34,783 bases of DNA from Anaerolineae bacterium (GTDB lineage Bacteria > Chloroflexota > Anaerolineae > JACIWR01), in the NCBI GenBank assembly GCA_024653325.1, contig JANLFX010000028.1:1-34783 (forward strand), written 5' to 3'. The translations under genes were made by a program, and so were the position numbers. How positions within the stretch are numbered: position 1 is the stretch's first letter; each line of letters opens with the position of its first letter. Below the pieces are notes generated by a model that was not told the DNA's origin, ran no database searches, and saw nothing but the letters and a program-made list of their open reading frames with translations. Shown in pieces: positions 1-9,657 of the stretch.

Positions 1-63
1 ACTAGCAGATTATTTTCTTAAAGTTCATAAGCCGTCACTACGACAAAAACGCCAACGACAAGC

Positions 64-128
64 TCAAACCACGAAGGACACAAAGGGCACCCAGTACACC
101 CGCTTGTGTTCCTGGTGTCCTTGAAGAT
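64..128. repeat. Dispersed-type inverted repeat downstream of GtrA gene
   Basis: Arms AAGGACAC (74-81) and GTGTCCTT (115-122) form an 8-bp inverted repeat in the short space after the minus-strand GtrA stop. The motif CACGAAGGACACAAAGG resembles a sequence I recall as commonly dispersed in environmental bacterial genomes. There is no U-tract, so it is not a convincing intrinsic terminator. Bases 1-63 contain nothing I can call. Confidence 0.45.
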
Positions 129-617
129 TTACCTGACGTGCCGGAAAGTCCACATCCGGTTGACAAAGAAATTCCAAAACAGCACCACGCCGGTGGCAAT
201 GACCTTGGCTCCGTTTAGAGCCAGAGCGAAGTGGGTCACGCCGATCAGCGCCGCCAATGCCGCCGTTGGCGCAGCCAGCAACCCGGCTTCCCCCAGCAGC
301 CAGTTGTGCCCGGCGTAGAGAATACCGCTGTTGAGCGCCCATCCGGCCACGTTGACGATCACAAATTGCACGAACTGCTTGCGGAAAGGCTCCCCGCGGG
401 TCTCCGGGTAGACCCATAAACGATTCCAGACGAAGTTGTTGACCACTGCCGTCGAAAAAGAACAGGTGTTGGCTACCAGTTCGGGAAACCCGACACCGCG
501 CACCAGCAGATTGAGCAGGCCGAAGTCAATGACCGTGCCCGAAACACCGACCACGCAGAATTTGAGGAAACGAATCAACTCCTTCGTTTTGACCAGGGTA
601 AAGGTTTTAGTGATCAA
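129..617 (-). CDS. GtrA family membrane protein
   Basis: A 162-aa protein with about four hydrophobic segments and the GtrA-family pattern: an N-terminal RFLKFCVVGVSGTVIDF helix, then NNFVWNRLWVYPETR between the second and third segments, and a closing NFFVNRMWTFRHVR. GtrA-like proteins are thought to help flip or present polyprenyl-linked sugars during surface polysaccharide or teichoic-acid glycosylation. The start is a TTG at 615-617, preceded by AAGAGG (626-631 on the complement) at good spacing, and no better ATG exists. It is the last gene of the minus-strand glycan run, about 95 nt after the O-antigen ligase, with a palindromic repeat in between. The specific sugar is not inferable. 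Confidence 0.85.
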   Translation of the reverse strand: MITKTFTLVKTKELIRFLKFCVVGVSGTVIDFGLLNLLVRGVGFPELVANTCSFSTAVVNNFVWNRLWVYPETRGEPFRKQFVQFVIVNVAGWALNSGILYAGHNWLLGEAGLLAAPTAALAALIGVTHFALALNGAKVIATGVVLFWNFFVNRMWTFRHVR

Positions 618-634
618 TAGTATACCTCTTTGTT

Positions 635-718
635 ACGTGATACGTGTTGCGTATTGCGTGAATTCGGGAATCACATTTCATGCGATACGCACCACGCAAT
701 ACGCACCACGCTTCACGT
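635..718. repeat. 84-bp imperfect palindrome of ACGCAATACG type
   Basis: Nested inverted arms are visible: ACGTGA (635-640) with TCACGT (713-718), and GCGTATTGCGT (649-659) with ACGCAATACGC (694-704). The right end overlaps the stop codon of the upstream O-antigen ligase (713-715). A related string, ACGCAATACG followed by ACGCACCACGCT, recurs at 21862-21887. This looks like a member of a dispersed palindrome family rather than a terminator, since no U-run follows. Confidence 0.65.
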
Positions 719-2155
719 CCCAGCGTCACCAGGCCGCCGGGCGATGGTGAGCAGCCCCAGCAGAACAGCGACGTGAACGTACATGTTATGCACCCACAGG
801 TTATCGAAAAAGTTGTGCACAGCCAGGTGAGCCAGCACACCGAACACCCCGGCAGCCACAGCCTGCCAGACACCACCGCTGGCCCGCACAGCCTTCCATG
901 CCTGATAGAACGCCATTCCCCATAGCAGCAGATAAGCCAGCAAACCAATCAGCCCGGCCTCGGCGGCGATGTTGAGGTAGTAGTTGTGGGCGTGTCCCAG
1001 CGGATCGGGCCATTTGGGCAGAGCGTAGGCCGGGTAAACGGCGGCGTAGTTGCCGATGCCCACCCCCAGCCAGGGATGGTCGGTCCACATGCCCAGGGCA
1101 GCCTGCCAGTGGGCCACGCGCTCGATCACGGCGTAATTGGCATCCGTGATCTGCACGGCCCGCAAATCACCGACATTGACGAAGGGCAGAAAGTCGGTGA
1201 ACCGCTGGATCAGTGCAGGGGGCAGGAGCCTCACTCCGCCCAGGGCCAGGATCAGCACGGCGACGCCCAGCAGCGTGGCGAGGACCATAGCCGCCTGCCG
1301 GCTGCGCACCCCGTTCACCGCGACCAGGGCCGCCGCGAAACCCAGCCACGCCCCTCGGCTCCAACTCATCCCCAGCGCCGCTGTCAACAGTCCGATTGCT
1401 GCCAGCAAACCCACAACCCGGAACCAGGAACGTCCCCCACGCTCTGTCACGGCCCACATCAGCAATCCGACCCCCACCGGCAGCACCAACCCCAGGTACC
1501 CCGCATAGGGATTCGGCTGCTGAAAAGTGCCATAAGCGCGCATGAACCGCCTGAAAAGGACGAAATGCTCCGGCCCCACCTGACGAAAGAACTGATACGC
1601 GCCCAACAACGCCTGACCAACCCCGGCCATGAGCAATGCGATCACGGCCACCATTGCCTGGCGGCGGGACAAGGCATTGGCCACGAACAGATAAACACCC
1701 AGCACTTCTACCCACTTGAGAATCTCCTTGCCAGCCAGGGTGAGGGACAGAGTCTCGGGCAGCGTGAGCAGAATCACCCCCAGGAACAGCAACAGCGGTA
1801 GAGTGAGCGGCGGCCATACCGGGCACACCTGGCGGGCAGCGATCATCTTTGCTAGCCAGGCTGCCAACAACAGGGCGATCAATCCTTCGGTCAGGCCAAA
1901 CGTGATCCCGCCTACCTGCACTTCCCGCAGTGAGCCGAAGGGCACGGCAAAGATCAGCAGATAAAGCGCAACCTGGGGATGCACCAGGATGGTAAGGAGC
2001 ACAACCCCGCCTGCGACCAGCACGCCAGCCCAGGTCAACGGCAACAGGGCGATAGCCAACGCCAGGCTCAGCAGCAGGACGAAGACGATGCTGGCGCGCC
2101 GCACTTCGCTCATGTTTGCGCTGACAAAACTCCGGGATATGGCTATGCCGCTCAT
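713..2155 (-). CDS. O-antigen ligase / polymerase family (Wzy_C) membrane protein
   Basis: A 480-aa polytopic membrane protein with roughly 11-12 hydrophobic segments. The Wzy_C-type landmarks are [11 protein letters not shown] in the middle and, after a long extracytoplasmic loop, [20 protein letters not shown] and [19 protein letters not shown]. In this family the conserved Arg and His of these regions act in transfer or polymerisation of lipid-linked glycans. I chose the ATG at 2153-2155, which overlaps the UXS stop as ATGA and implies translational coupling; an in-frame ATG at 2179 would lie further inside the UXS gene. The last codons run into a palindromic repeat (635-718), so the C-terminus may be repeat-derived. 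It follows a sugar-nucleotide enzyme and precedes GtrA, so a role in surface polysaccharide is likely; the polymer is unknown. Confidence 0.85.
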   Translation of the reverse strand: MSGIAISRSFVSANMSEVRRASIVFVLLLSLALAIALLPLTWAGVLVAGGVVLLTILVHPQVALYLLIFAVPFGSLREVQVGGITFGLTEGLIALLLAAWLAKMIAARQVCPVWPPLTLPLLLFLGVILLTLPETLSLTLAGKEILKWVEVLGVYLFVANALSRRQAMVAVIALLMAGVGQALLGAYQFFRQVGPEHFVLFRRFMRAYGTFQQPNPYAGYLGLVLPVGVGLLMWAVTERGGRSWFRVVGLLAAIGLLTAALGMSWSRGAWLGFAAALVAVNGVRSRQAAMVLATLLGVAVLILALGGVRLLPPALIQRFTDFLPFVNVGDLRAVQITDANYAVIERVAHWQAALGMWTDHPWLGVGIGNYAAVYPAYALPKWPDPLGHAHNYYLNIAAEAGLIGLLAYLLLWGMAFYQAWKAVRASGGVWQAVAAGVFGVLAHLAVHNFFDNLWVHNMYVHVAVLLGLLTIARRPGDAGT

Positions 2156-3099
2156 TTTTGCACCCGTGCGCGAAACCACTCGACAGTGCGTCGCAACCCT
2201 TCCTCCAGATCAACCCGTGGCTCCCAGCCCAGCACCCGCCGCGCCTTGCTGATGTCCGGCTGGCGTACCTGGGGATCGTCTTTGGTGCGCTCGTCCTTGG
2301 GAATGACAAACACGATTGGCGAAGAGCTGCCCGAGACTTTCAGCACTGTGCGCGCGAACTCCAGAATAGTCATCTCCCGCGGATTACCCAGGTTGACCGG
2401 GTACACTTCGTCAGAAAGCAGCAGGCGATACAGGCCCTCTACCATATCGTCCACATAACAGAAAGAGCGCGTGCGCGAGCCATCATCGTATACGGTGAGC
2501 GGCTCATTCAGCAGCGCCTGCTTGACGAAATTAGGCACTACCCGTCCATCGTCCAGCCTCATGCGTGGCCCATAAGTATTGAAGATTCTGGCGATGCGTG
2601 TTTCTACCCCGTGAGCGCGGTGATAGGCCATGGTCAGCGCTTCGGCGAAACGTTTGCTCTCGTCATACACCCCGCGCGGACCCACCGGATTCACGTTGCC
2701 CCAATAGGTCTCCGCCTGGGGATGTACCAACGGGTCACCGTACACTTCGGAAGTAGAAGCCAGCAGGAAACGCGCGCCCTTCTCCAGAGCCAGGCCCAGG
2801 GCCTTGTGCGTACCCAATGCCCCTACCTTCAGAGTCTGAATCGGCTTCTCCAGATAATCCACCGGGCTGGGCAGCGAGGCCAGGTGCAGAACCGCGTCCA
2901 GTTTACCCTCAATGTAGATGTAGTTGGTCACATCGTGTTTGATAAACAGGAAATTGTCGTGGCCAGCCAGGTGAGCGATGTTGTTCACGCTGCCGGTGCT
3001 CAAGTTGTCCATGGCGATGACCTGGTGCCCTTCGGCCAACAGACGATCACACAAGTGCGAACCGATGAACCCGGCCCCGCCGGTAATAAGTATGCGCAA
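2152..3099 (-). CDS. NAD-dependent epimerase/dehydratase, UDP-glucuronate decarboxylase (UXS)-like
   Basis: A 315-aa extended short-chain dehydrogenase. GGAGFIG at residues 7-13 is the NAD-binding glycine motif, STSEVYGD lies at about 115-122, and Y145-x3-K149 is the catalytic pair (YDESKR). [10 protein letters not shown] and [16 protein letters not shown] are typical of UDP-glucuronate decarboxylases, which convert UDP-glucuronate to UDP-xylose in the cytoplasm; a related 4,6-dehydratase or 4-epimerase cannot be excluded. I prefer the TTG at 3097-3099 because GGAGG (3108-3112 on the complement) sits 8 nt upstream; the in-frame GTG at 3114 would overlap that Shine-Dalgarno. A strong promoter lies upstream, so it starts its own transcript with the O-antigen ligase and probably GtrA. 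Confidence 0.85.
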   Translation of the reverse strand: MRILITGGAGFIGSHLCDRLLAEGHQVIAMDNLSTGSVNNIAHLAGHDNFLFIKHDVTNYIYIEGKLDAVLHLASLPSPVDYLEKPIQTLKVGALGTHKALGLALEKGARFLLASTSEVYGDPLVHPQAETYWGNVNPVGPRGVYDESKRFAEALTMAYHRAHGVETRIARIFNTYGPRMRLDDGRVVPNFVKQALLNEPLTVYDDGSRTRSFCYVDDMVEGLYRLLLSDEVYPVNLGNPREMTILEFARTVLKVSGSSSPIVFVIPKDERTKDDPQVRQPDISKARRVLGWEPRVDLEEGLRRTVEWFRARVQK

Positions 3100-3107
3100 G
3101 TGATTTA

Positions 3108-3112
3108 CCTCC
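3108..3112 (-). promoter_or_regulatory. Shine-Dalgarno that decides the TTG start of the UXS gene
   Basis: The complement reads GGAGG followed by 8 nt and TTG. The competing GTG at 3112-3114 shares a base with this site, so it is a poorer start. Confidence 0.7.
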
Positions 3113-3126
3113 ACAATTCTCCCCCC

Positions 3127-3151
3127 ATCCGCTTATCCGCTTTCATCCGCT
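3127..3151. repeat. Three short direct repeats ATCCGCT in the UXS leader
   Basis: ATCCGCT occurs at 3127-3133, 3135-3141 and 3145-3151, between the predicted transcription start and the UXS ribosome site. It could be a small repeat seed or a leader element. No function is evident. Confidence 0.5.
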
Positions 3152-3154
3152 GCC

Positions 3155-3183
3155 AGTATACACTAAGTAATCAATGCCGTCAA
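3155..3183 (-). promoter_or_regulatory. Sigma70-type promoter for the UXS / O-antigen ligase / GtrA unit
   Basis: On the minus strand, TTGACG (3183-3178), a 17-nt spacer and TATACT (3160-3155) form a near-consensus promoter. The -35 box overlaps the TGA stop of the upstream cyclase gene (3180-3182). This separates the downstream glycan genes from the regulator gene transcriptionally. Confidence 0.62.
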
Positions 3184-6100
3184 TCCTGATGGCCCCGTGT
3201 CGGGCTGGCAGCTCGAGTTACGCTCTGCATAATCCGCCGGTTGAGCGGCACCCGTTCCAGGAAACTGACGCGCAGGTTATCATCGGTGATGAGAGCCGCC
3301 TTGCGTTGCACCTCCTCCCAGGCCCGGTGCAATGCAGTCTGGGCCTCATCATCCCGGCCCAGAGCCTGCAATGCTTGAGCGGTGAGCCAATGCAGTGTCT
3401 CACGGCGGTAACTGCTATCGCCCAGGGCCTGGACCGCTTCTGCACAATAAGCCAGCGCCGCCCCCGCGTGGCCGGTGGACAGATGAATCTCGGCCTGCCA
3501 CAGCAAGCTCTCACTCCGGCTGAGCTGGCGTTCCTCACCGATAGACCGTATCTCTTCGATGAGAGCCATGGCGTGTTCCACATCGCCGGGTTGCCCCCGA
3601 CGCAAGTGAGCAATAGCCAGCCGACCGATCCCGTCGGCCATCTGTGCCGGACCCGGAGCCAGGCTGACCGCCTCTTGCAACCTGGCGATAGCCGTATCCG
3701 TCTCACCGCACTCGAGGTGCAGGGTGGCCCAGGCGCTCAGATTGTCGAAGAGCCCTCCGGCGTCCTGCATCTCCCGCCAGGTATCGTAACCCTGTTGCAG
3801 ATGGGCCTTCGCGGCCTCAAACTGGCCAAGGCGGATCAGTAACTCGCCGATGTGGTTGGAGAGGGTGCCCAACAGCCACTGGTCGCCGATTTCCTGTTGA
3901 ATATCCAAAGCAGCGCGATAGCTCTCCAGAGCGCGCCCATAATCGCCTGAAACATCGGTATAGAGCATCCCCAGACGAATCAGGGCCTGTGCTTCATCTC
4001 GCCGCCGCCCTGTCCGGCGATGCAAAGCCAGCGCCTGCTCAGCGTTGACCAGGGCCGTTTGATACTCGCCCAGGTCGTAGTAAGCAGAAGCCAGGCGGTC
4101 CAGGCTGCGCCCGGCCATGGTCACCAGGCCACAGGCCTCGAAATGGCGGTAAGCGGTCTGGAAGTGAGGCAATGCCTGGCGAGGACGCCCTTGCCAGCGC
4201 AAAGCAGAACCCAGATTCCAATGGGCCATGCCCAGACCGCGCACGTCGCCGCTCCTTTCAGCAATCTCCAGGGCCGTCTGGGCAGAAGTTTCGGCGTGGT
4301 CGTAGTCGCCGATTTTCCAATAATAGAATGAGCGGCGATTATAGGCCAGAGCCAGGCGTTCATCGTCATTCAGTTCCTGAGCCAGAGCCACAAGGCGGGA
4401 AACGTCGGCTTCCTGGGCCTCCCGTTGGCCGAGCACATCGTACACGCCCTCCCGCCCGGAGAGGATTTCGAAACGAATCTCGGGGTGCGCCTGACCGGCA
4501 GCCTCAAGCTCGTCCAGAACGACAAGGGCTTGGTTGTAGTAAATCAGGGCTTCCTGATTGGCATAATCAGCCTGGGCACGCTGACCGGCCTTCTGCAGAT
4601 ATTCCAGTGCTTTGTCACGGTCGTCGCTCAGGCGGTAATGATGGGCCAGGAGGTCGTAAGCTTCTTCCAGACGGCCAGCAAAGCGTGCCTCCAACCATTC
4701 CCCAATCTGGCGGTGTACCTGAGAGCGCGTGCTTTTCAAGATGGAATTGTAAGCCACCTCTTGAAGCAACGTATGGCTGAAAGAGTATTCCCGGTCCCCC
4801 TCGAAGCGAGAGGAGGGCAGCGAATGAACCAACTCCCGTTCTTCCAGGACCGCCAGGTCAGCATCCACCTGGCGACCGACCAGATCGGCTAACAGGTGCT
4901 GCCAGAAATTGCGGCCAATGATTGCCGCCCGTTGCAAGGTAGCCTTGTACAACACCCCCAGGCGATCAATGCGCGCGGTGAGCATCCCTTGAATGGTGGT
5001 CGGCACCCGGATATCCTCCAGCGGACGGGTGGCATGCCAGCGCTCACCTATCTTCACCACTGTTCCCTCTTCAATGAAGGAGCGGATGATTTCCTCGATA
5101 AAAAAAGGATTGTCCTCGCTTTTCGCCATCGCCAAATCCAAAAGGGGCGCGGCGGACTGGTCGGCGGGCAAAAGTCGGTCAAGCAGTGAACGGCTCTCCT
5201 CGTTGGTGAGAGCTTCTAGGGAGAGAAGGGGATAACCCAGTTCGCTCAGTCGAGTCTGGAGAAGGGATAGCGCCTCGTCATCTTCACCCACGGGCCGGCT
5301 GACCAGCACAATGAAAAGCGGCGCCGTAGCACGAAATCCAACCAGGCTATGGAGAAAGGCCAGCGATAGCCCATCCGCCCAGTGCAAGTCATCGAAGACG
5401 AGAACTGTAGGCCGGGCCTGACCAATAGCCTCCAAAAGACGCTGCAACGAGAGAAAAATGCGCTCCCGACGCTGAGCCGGGGGTAAAGATAGCAGAGGGC
5501 CGGCCACATCACGCAGCCCCAAGACGGCAGCCAGGGAATGAAACTGGTAATCGAACTCGGTGGTCGTCAGGTGGGGGGACGGCAGGGCACGCAATGCTCC
5601 TTCCAGGTGAGCGAGGGCTTGGGGGCCGTTCTCACTGCCCGGCAAGGCAAAGTAGCCCCGAAAAATATCGGCCAGGATGAGATAGGGAGAGGTCTGGCTG
5701 TGGGCCAGGGCATGTCCTTGAAGCACTTGCGCCTGCGGGTGGGCGTCAGACAACCAGGCGATAAACTCGTTCACCAGCCGTGACTTGCCGATCCCGGCCT
5801 CACCGACGATGAGCAATGCCTGCAGGCAGGGTTCGGCAACAGCACGCTCGTAGGTCATTTTCATTGTCGTCAATTCAGCGTCACGACCGATCATCGGGGC
5901 GTGCAGGCCGGCAATGCCCCGTTGCGGGCCACGCTGGGCTTTCGTGCCCAGGACCTGGCGCACAGTCACCGGCTGGCTTTTGCCTTTCACGCGGATCATC
6001 TGGGGCGGACCGAACTCGAAGACCGCCCAGGTACGTTGGTAAGTGCTTTCACTGACCAGGATTCCACCGGGTGGCGCGACCGTTTGCAGGCGAGCTGCCA

Positions 6101-6587
6101 GGTTGACGCTGTCGCCGGTGACGATGTAGTCGCGTTGACCACGGGCATGTACCTCGCCAGCCACCACTTCACCGGTGTGAATCCCGATGCGTATCTGAAA
6201 GCCCTGCCCCATCAAGCGGGACAGCTCTGGTTGCAGGCGTTCCAGAGCGCTTTGCATGGCCAGCGCGGCGCGAATGGCCCGTTCCGGGTCATCTTCATGG
6301 GCGTAGGGCGCGCCGAACACGGCCAACACTGCATCGCCCACATACTTCTCCACAATCCCCTCCAGGCGTTCCACCTCCTGGGACAGGGCCGCGAAGTAAA
6401 GGTTCATCGCCTGGCGTACCGTCTCCGGGTCGCGTTGCTCGCTGAGCGCAGTGAAACCAACCACGTCGGCGAAAAGCACGGTAACGAGCTTACGCTCTTC
6501 GGCAGGAGCGACGCTCAATCTGGCCCCGCACTGACCACAGAAAACGAAGCCCTCCGGGTTCTCAAAATCACACTCTGGGCAACGCAT
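3180..6587 (-). CDS. Zinc-ribbon, class III nucleotidyl cyclase, AAA ATPase and TPR regulator
   Basis: A 1135-aa multidomain protein. It begins with a zinc ribbon (C3, C6, C17, C20). A class III cyclase domain follows at about 33-190, with metal-binding D41 in FADVVGF and D85 in KYVGDAV, and N162/R166 in VNLAARL. A STAND-like ATPase follows, with Walker A GEAGIGKS at 262-269 and Walker B LVFDD at about 396-400. About 450 residues of TPR repeats run from about residue 650 to 1110. The cyclase residues appear intact, so cyclic-nucleotide synthesis is plausible; the ATP versus GTP choice is not decidable by eye. Such proteins are usually cytoplasmic signal-integration scaffolds. The start overlaps the stop of the glycosidase/ligase gene by 20 bp, so the two are probably co-transcribed and the product may regulate envelope glycan functions. 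Confidence 0.88.
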   Translation of the reverse strand: MRCPECDFENPEGFVFCGQCGARLSVAPAEERKLVTVLFADVVGFTALSEQRDPETVRQAMNLYFAALSQEVERLEGIVEKYVGDAVLAVFGAPYAHEDDPERAIRAALAMQSALERLQPELSRLMGQGFQIRIGIHTGEVVAGEVHARGQRDYIVTGDSVNLAARLQTVAPPGGILVSESTYQRTWAVFEFGPPQMIRVKGKSQPVTVRQVLGTKAQRGPQRGIAGLHAPMIGRDAELTTMKMTYERAVAEPCLQALLIVGEAGIGKSRLVNEFIAWLSDAHPQAQVLQGHALAHSQTSPYLILADIFRGYFALPGSENGPQALAHLEGALRALPSPHLTTTEFDYQFHSLAAVLGLRDVAGPLLSLPPAQRRERIFLSLQRLLEAIGQARPTVLVFDDLHWADGLSLAFLHSLVGFRATAPLFIVLVSRPVGEDDEALSLLQTRLSELGYPLLSLEALTNEESRSLLDRLLPADQSAAPLLDLAMAKSEDNPFFIEEIIRSFIEEGTVVKIGERWHATRPLEDIRVPTTIQGMLTARIDRLGVLYKATLQRAAIIGRNFWQHLLADLVGRQVDADLAVLEERELVHSLPSSRFEGDREYSFSHTLLQEVAYNSILKSTRSQVHRQIGEWLEARFAGRLEEAYDLLAHHYRLSDDRDKALEYLQKAGQRAQADYANQEALIYYNQALVVLDELEAAGQAHPEIRFEILSGREGVYDVLGQREAQEADVSRLVALAQELNDDERLALAYNRRSFYYWKIGDYDHAETSAQTALEIAERSGDVRGLGMAHWNLGSALRWQGRPRQALPHFQTAYRHFEACGLVTMAGRSLDRLASAYYDLGEYQTALVNAEQALALHRRTGRRRDEAQALIRLGMLYTDVSGDYGRALESYRAALDIQQEIGDQWLLGTLSNHIGELLIRLGQFEAAKAHLQQGYDTWREMQDAGGLFDNLSAWATLHLECGETDTAIARLQEAVSLAPGPAQMADGIGRLAIAHLRRGQPGDVEHAMALIEEIRSIGEERQLSRSESLLWQAEIHLSTGHAGAALAYCAEAVQALGDSSYRRETLHWLTAQALQALGRDDEAQTALHRAWEEVQRKAALITDDNLRVSFLERVPLNRRIMQSVTRAASPTRGHQD

Positions 6588-9500
6588 CTTCTGACTCCAG
6601 CGGAGAAAGCAGTCCCAAAGTCAACATGAACACAAAAGCCAGGTCCACCAGAAAGAATCCCTGATCAATCAGGCCGTGAGCCATAGCCGCGACCATCGAA
6701 GCCATCAGCCCAGCGACCAAAGCCTTCACCGGGGGAAAGGCTGTCTTTTTGTAGATCGCCAGTCCTCGCCGGAAAAAGGCGATCTCCAGCCAGACCAGGA
6801 CGACCACACCCAGGGCTCCCAGCCGCACCCAAAAATCCAACACCAGGTTGTGGGGATGAGAAAGATTCAGCTCCTGCCAGGCAGCGGGCAATACGTAACG
6901 GGTGCGATACTGGTACAGAAAATTATCGAGGCCCACCCCGGTAAGAGGATGTTCACCGATCAGGTTCAAAGTGGCCCGCCAAAGCTGAAAGCGGAAGAAC
7001 GTCGTGCCCGATTGCGTATTCCACAGCGAGGCAAAACGCTCGGTACGGGTTACAGGCAACAGGGCCAGGATAGCCACGGCGAGCAAAATCACAGCCAGCA
7101 GCAGCGCGCGCCGCCCATGCAGCGCCCCTAGAAAGAGAACGGCAGCAGGCACGGCCAGGAGCAACGCACCACGGGAAAAAGTCAGCAGCAGGCAGCCCGA
7201 CACGGGGAACAGCGCCAGGCCATACAGCCAGCGCCGCCAACGACCCGCTGACCAGAGGACACCCGCGGCCATCATGGGCAGGGCCCGCTCCAGGAACAGG
7301 GCCAGGTTATTGGGCGAACCATACAGTCCCCGCACGCGACGAACGCCCTCGGCGGTAATCACGTCGCCAGCAGCAAACTGCATCAGGCCAATAAGTGACA
7401 CCGCCAGCGCGCCCAGCAGCCAGGCGTCCACCAGGCGCCAACGTTGAGCCGCGTTCAGGCGAACAACACGCAGCAAAGCATAGCATAACCCCGATTCCAG
7501 AACTACCACCCGAAAGTCACGGCTGGCGACCCCGAAATTGGACGCCCAGGTCAGAGAGAGAGCCCCCAGGGCCACCAACGCGATCACCCCCCAATCGAGA
7601 GGGGTTAGATGGCGCAGGGCGAACCGCCAGCGCGTTCCTTTGTCCCGCCGAAGCCATTCATGCAGTGGCCAGACCATCACACACAACAAGGTGAATATCT
7701 CCACCAGCGAGAAAGACTTGCCCAGCAATGCCTTCGGGCGCAGAAAGAAAGGCATGGCCAGCGCGACCAGAACCAGTCCCAGGTCCAGGCGCAGGATGAA
7801 AAGGATGCCCAGCAGGGCCAGCGCGCCCAGGCTGGCGGGCAAGCCCGGGATGAAAAAGAAGGCGAGGGCAGCCAGCAGGGTCAGTGTCACCTGCACCCAT
7901 TCTGGCAAAGCGCGGTAGCGGTGTGTCCAGGTTCGTGCCAGGGCATCCACCGCGCGCATCAGGCTCAGGGCATTGGCCCAGCGCGTTGGTCCAGCGATCG
8001 CCTGCCAGACCAGGCCGGCCCCTACCAGCAAGGCACACAAACCCAATACAACCAGCGCCAGGTTGATGCCCTGTAAGTCAGGCTCCCGGCGCACCGCCCA
8101 ACCGACCAGTGCCCACTGGCCCCAGCCGCCAACGGGCACAACCTCGGCCAGGTGGTCACCAGGGGCCAGGTTCCGCACCACAGGCACAGATGCGGTGACA
8201 TGAAGCGGATCGTGGAGCACCAGATACCCCGCCGAGGGCCGTTCCGGATCCACCGGCAGGGCATTGGCCGGCGTGCCATCCACGGTTACGTAGAGCAGGC
8301 CCCAGAAATCGCCCCGGCGCACAATCAGGTCCAGCCTTGTGCCGGAGAAACGGATGCGCAGGCTGGCTTCGTCGGTGTTGCCCTGCGCGCCCCAGGGGAT
8401 GTCTGCATCGGTGGCGGAGAAGCGCCAATTGCCCTTGTATTCACCCGATGGATGGGTGGCCGGGTAGGCGCCCGGCCCGGCAACGACGGGGGCAGTGGCC
8501 TGGTCTCGTAACGCATGATAAACGGCGCGAGGCACGCCGTCGGCGCCGACGAGAGCGAACCCCCATTGCGGGTCATCAGGGGCAGCATCTGGCTGAAAAG
8601 TGCTGACGCACAGTGCGCCCATCCACGGCCAATCCCGTTGGGCGCGTTCCACGGCGGCCACGGTGTACGCAGCCTGTTCCTGCTCGCTCACCTGTCCCCA
8701 GATGGACGGGCGACCTGTCCAATCCGCTGGCAGTGCGTTCCAGCCGAACTCCACCGCCCAGATGGGCAAATCGGCGTGGCCCGCGTCCACCAGGGCCTGG
8801 CGCACCCAGGCGGCTCGCCCAAAGTTGAGCGTTTCGCCGTCCGGCGGCGCATCGGCGGGCTGCGAGAAGCCGTAGGGTTTGATGGCCACCACGTCAAAGA
8901 AATCGTCGGCGCGGGCGGCCAGCATCCCACGCAAATAATCGGCCTCGTTCAGGTTCAGCGGACCGCGTTCCACGGTAGGAGCCAGGCCAGCGGTCAGGAT
9001 CACGGCGGAAGGGTCGGCAGAGCGAATCTGAACCGCGCCCTCGCGCAACAGACGAGCATAGGCTGCCGGGTCCACGTAAGCATCGCCCCAGTGGTCGCTG
9101 AGATTGGGCTCATCCCAGATTTGGTAGTAGTCCACCCTGTCACTGTAACGGGCGGCGAAAGCCCGCGCGAAATTTCCGAAATCTGCCACTTCGTGGGGTG
9201 GGGTGTGGGCATTGGAAGTGTCAGGACGAGCCCAGGCTGGCGCGGTGTCCAGCACGGCGATGAGGGCCAGGTCGCGCTCGGCGCAGGCGGCGACGACGCG
9301 GTCGGCCCCTCGCCAGTCGAACTCGCCGGGCCAGGGCTCAATCTCTGCCCAGGAGAAAGTCTGGCGTACCCAGCGAAAGCCCGCTGCCGTGATTTGATCC
9401 AGATCCCAGGCGAGCTCCTCGTCGTCGTACTGATCAAGGGCCACGTTTACGCCCCAGGGAACGACGTTGGCCAGAGGTGAGGCCAGAGGATGGGCAGCGT

Positions 9501-9627
9501 CGGCGGTTTGCACCACCTGCACGCGGTGTATCCAAAGCAAGCTCCACGCTCCGATCATCGCCAGGAGCACAAAGCAGATCAGAGCCAGCCTGATAACGTT
9601 GCGGTCCAAGAGTCTAATGCTCGTCAT
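6568..9627 (-). CDS. Glycoside hydrolase (clan A-like) fused to O-antigen ligase-like membrane domain
   Basis: A 1019-aa predicted bipartite protein. After one N-terminal membrane helix (about 12-32), residues 55-380 resemble a clan GH-A TIM barrel. E173 in YQIWDEPNL fits the acid/base and E293 in PIWAVEFGW fits the nucleophile, as in GH5/GH39-like enzymes. A beta-rich region (about 395-515) resembles a carbohydrate-binding sandwich. From about 520 onward there are about a dozen membrane segments with ligase-type landmarks, including TFSRGALLLAVPA and HPLTGVGLDNFLYQY, then SHPHNLVLDF. The layout suggests an extracytoplasmic glycosidase tethered to a glycan ligase or polymerase, perhaps trimming or transglycosylating its product. 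The start ATG at 9627 lacks a strong Shine-Dalgarno. The single uninterrupted frame argues against an assembly artefact. Substrates are unknown. Confidence 0.82.
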   Translation of the reverse strand: MTSIRLLDRNVIRLALICFVLLAMIGAWSLLWIHRVQVVQTADAAHPLASPLANVVPWGVNVALDQYDDEELAWDLDQITAAGFRWVRQTFSWAEIEPWPGEFDWRGADRVVAACAERDLALIAVLDTAPAWARPDTSNAHTPPHEVADFGNFARAFAARYSDRVDYYQIWDEPNLSDHWGDAYVDPAAYARLLREGAVQIRSADPSAVILTAGLAPTVERGPLNLNEADYLRGMLAARADDFFDVVAIKPYGFSQPADAPPDGETLNFGRAAWVRQALVDAGHADLPIWAVEFGWNALPADWTGRPSIWGQVSEQEQAAYTVAAVERAQRDWPWMGALCVSTFQPDAAPDDPQWGFALVGADGVPRAVYHALRDQATAPVVAGPGAYPATHPSGEYKGNWRFSATDADIPWGAQGNTDEASLRIRFSGTRLDLIVRRGDFWGLLYVTVDGTPANALPVDPERPSAGYLVLHDPLHVTASVPVVRNLAPGDHLAEVVPVGGWGQWALVGWAVRREPDLQGINLALVVLGLCALLVGAGLVWQAIAGPTRWANALSLMRAVDALARTWTHRYRALPEWVQVTLTLLAALAFFFIPGLPASLGALALLGILFILRLDLGLVLVALAMPFFLRPKALLGKSFSLVEIFTLLCVMVWPLHEWLRRDKGTRWRFALRHLTPLDWGVIALVALGALSLTWASNFGVASRDFRVVVLESGLCYALLRVVRLNAAQRWRLVDAWLLGALAVSLIGLMQFAAGDVITAEGVRRVRGLYGSPNNLALFLERALPMMAAGVLWSAGRWRRWLYGLALFPVSGCLLLTFSRGALLLAVPAAVLFLGALHGRRALLLAVILLAVAILALLPVTRTERFASLWNTQSGTTFFRFQLWRATLNLIGEHPLTGVGLDNFLYQYRTRYVLPAAWQELNLSHPHNLVLDFWVRLGALGVVVLVWLEIAFFRRGLAIYKKTAFPPVKALVAGLMASMVAAMAHGLIDQGFFLVDLAFVFMLTLGLLSPLESEDALPRV

Positions 9628-9657
9628 GATTTACACTGAGTGCAGATGAGAAATCAG

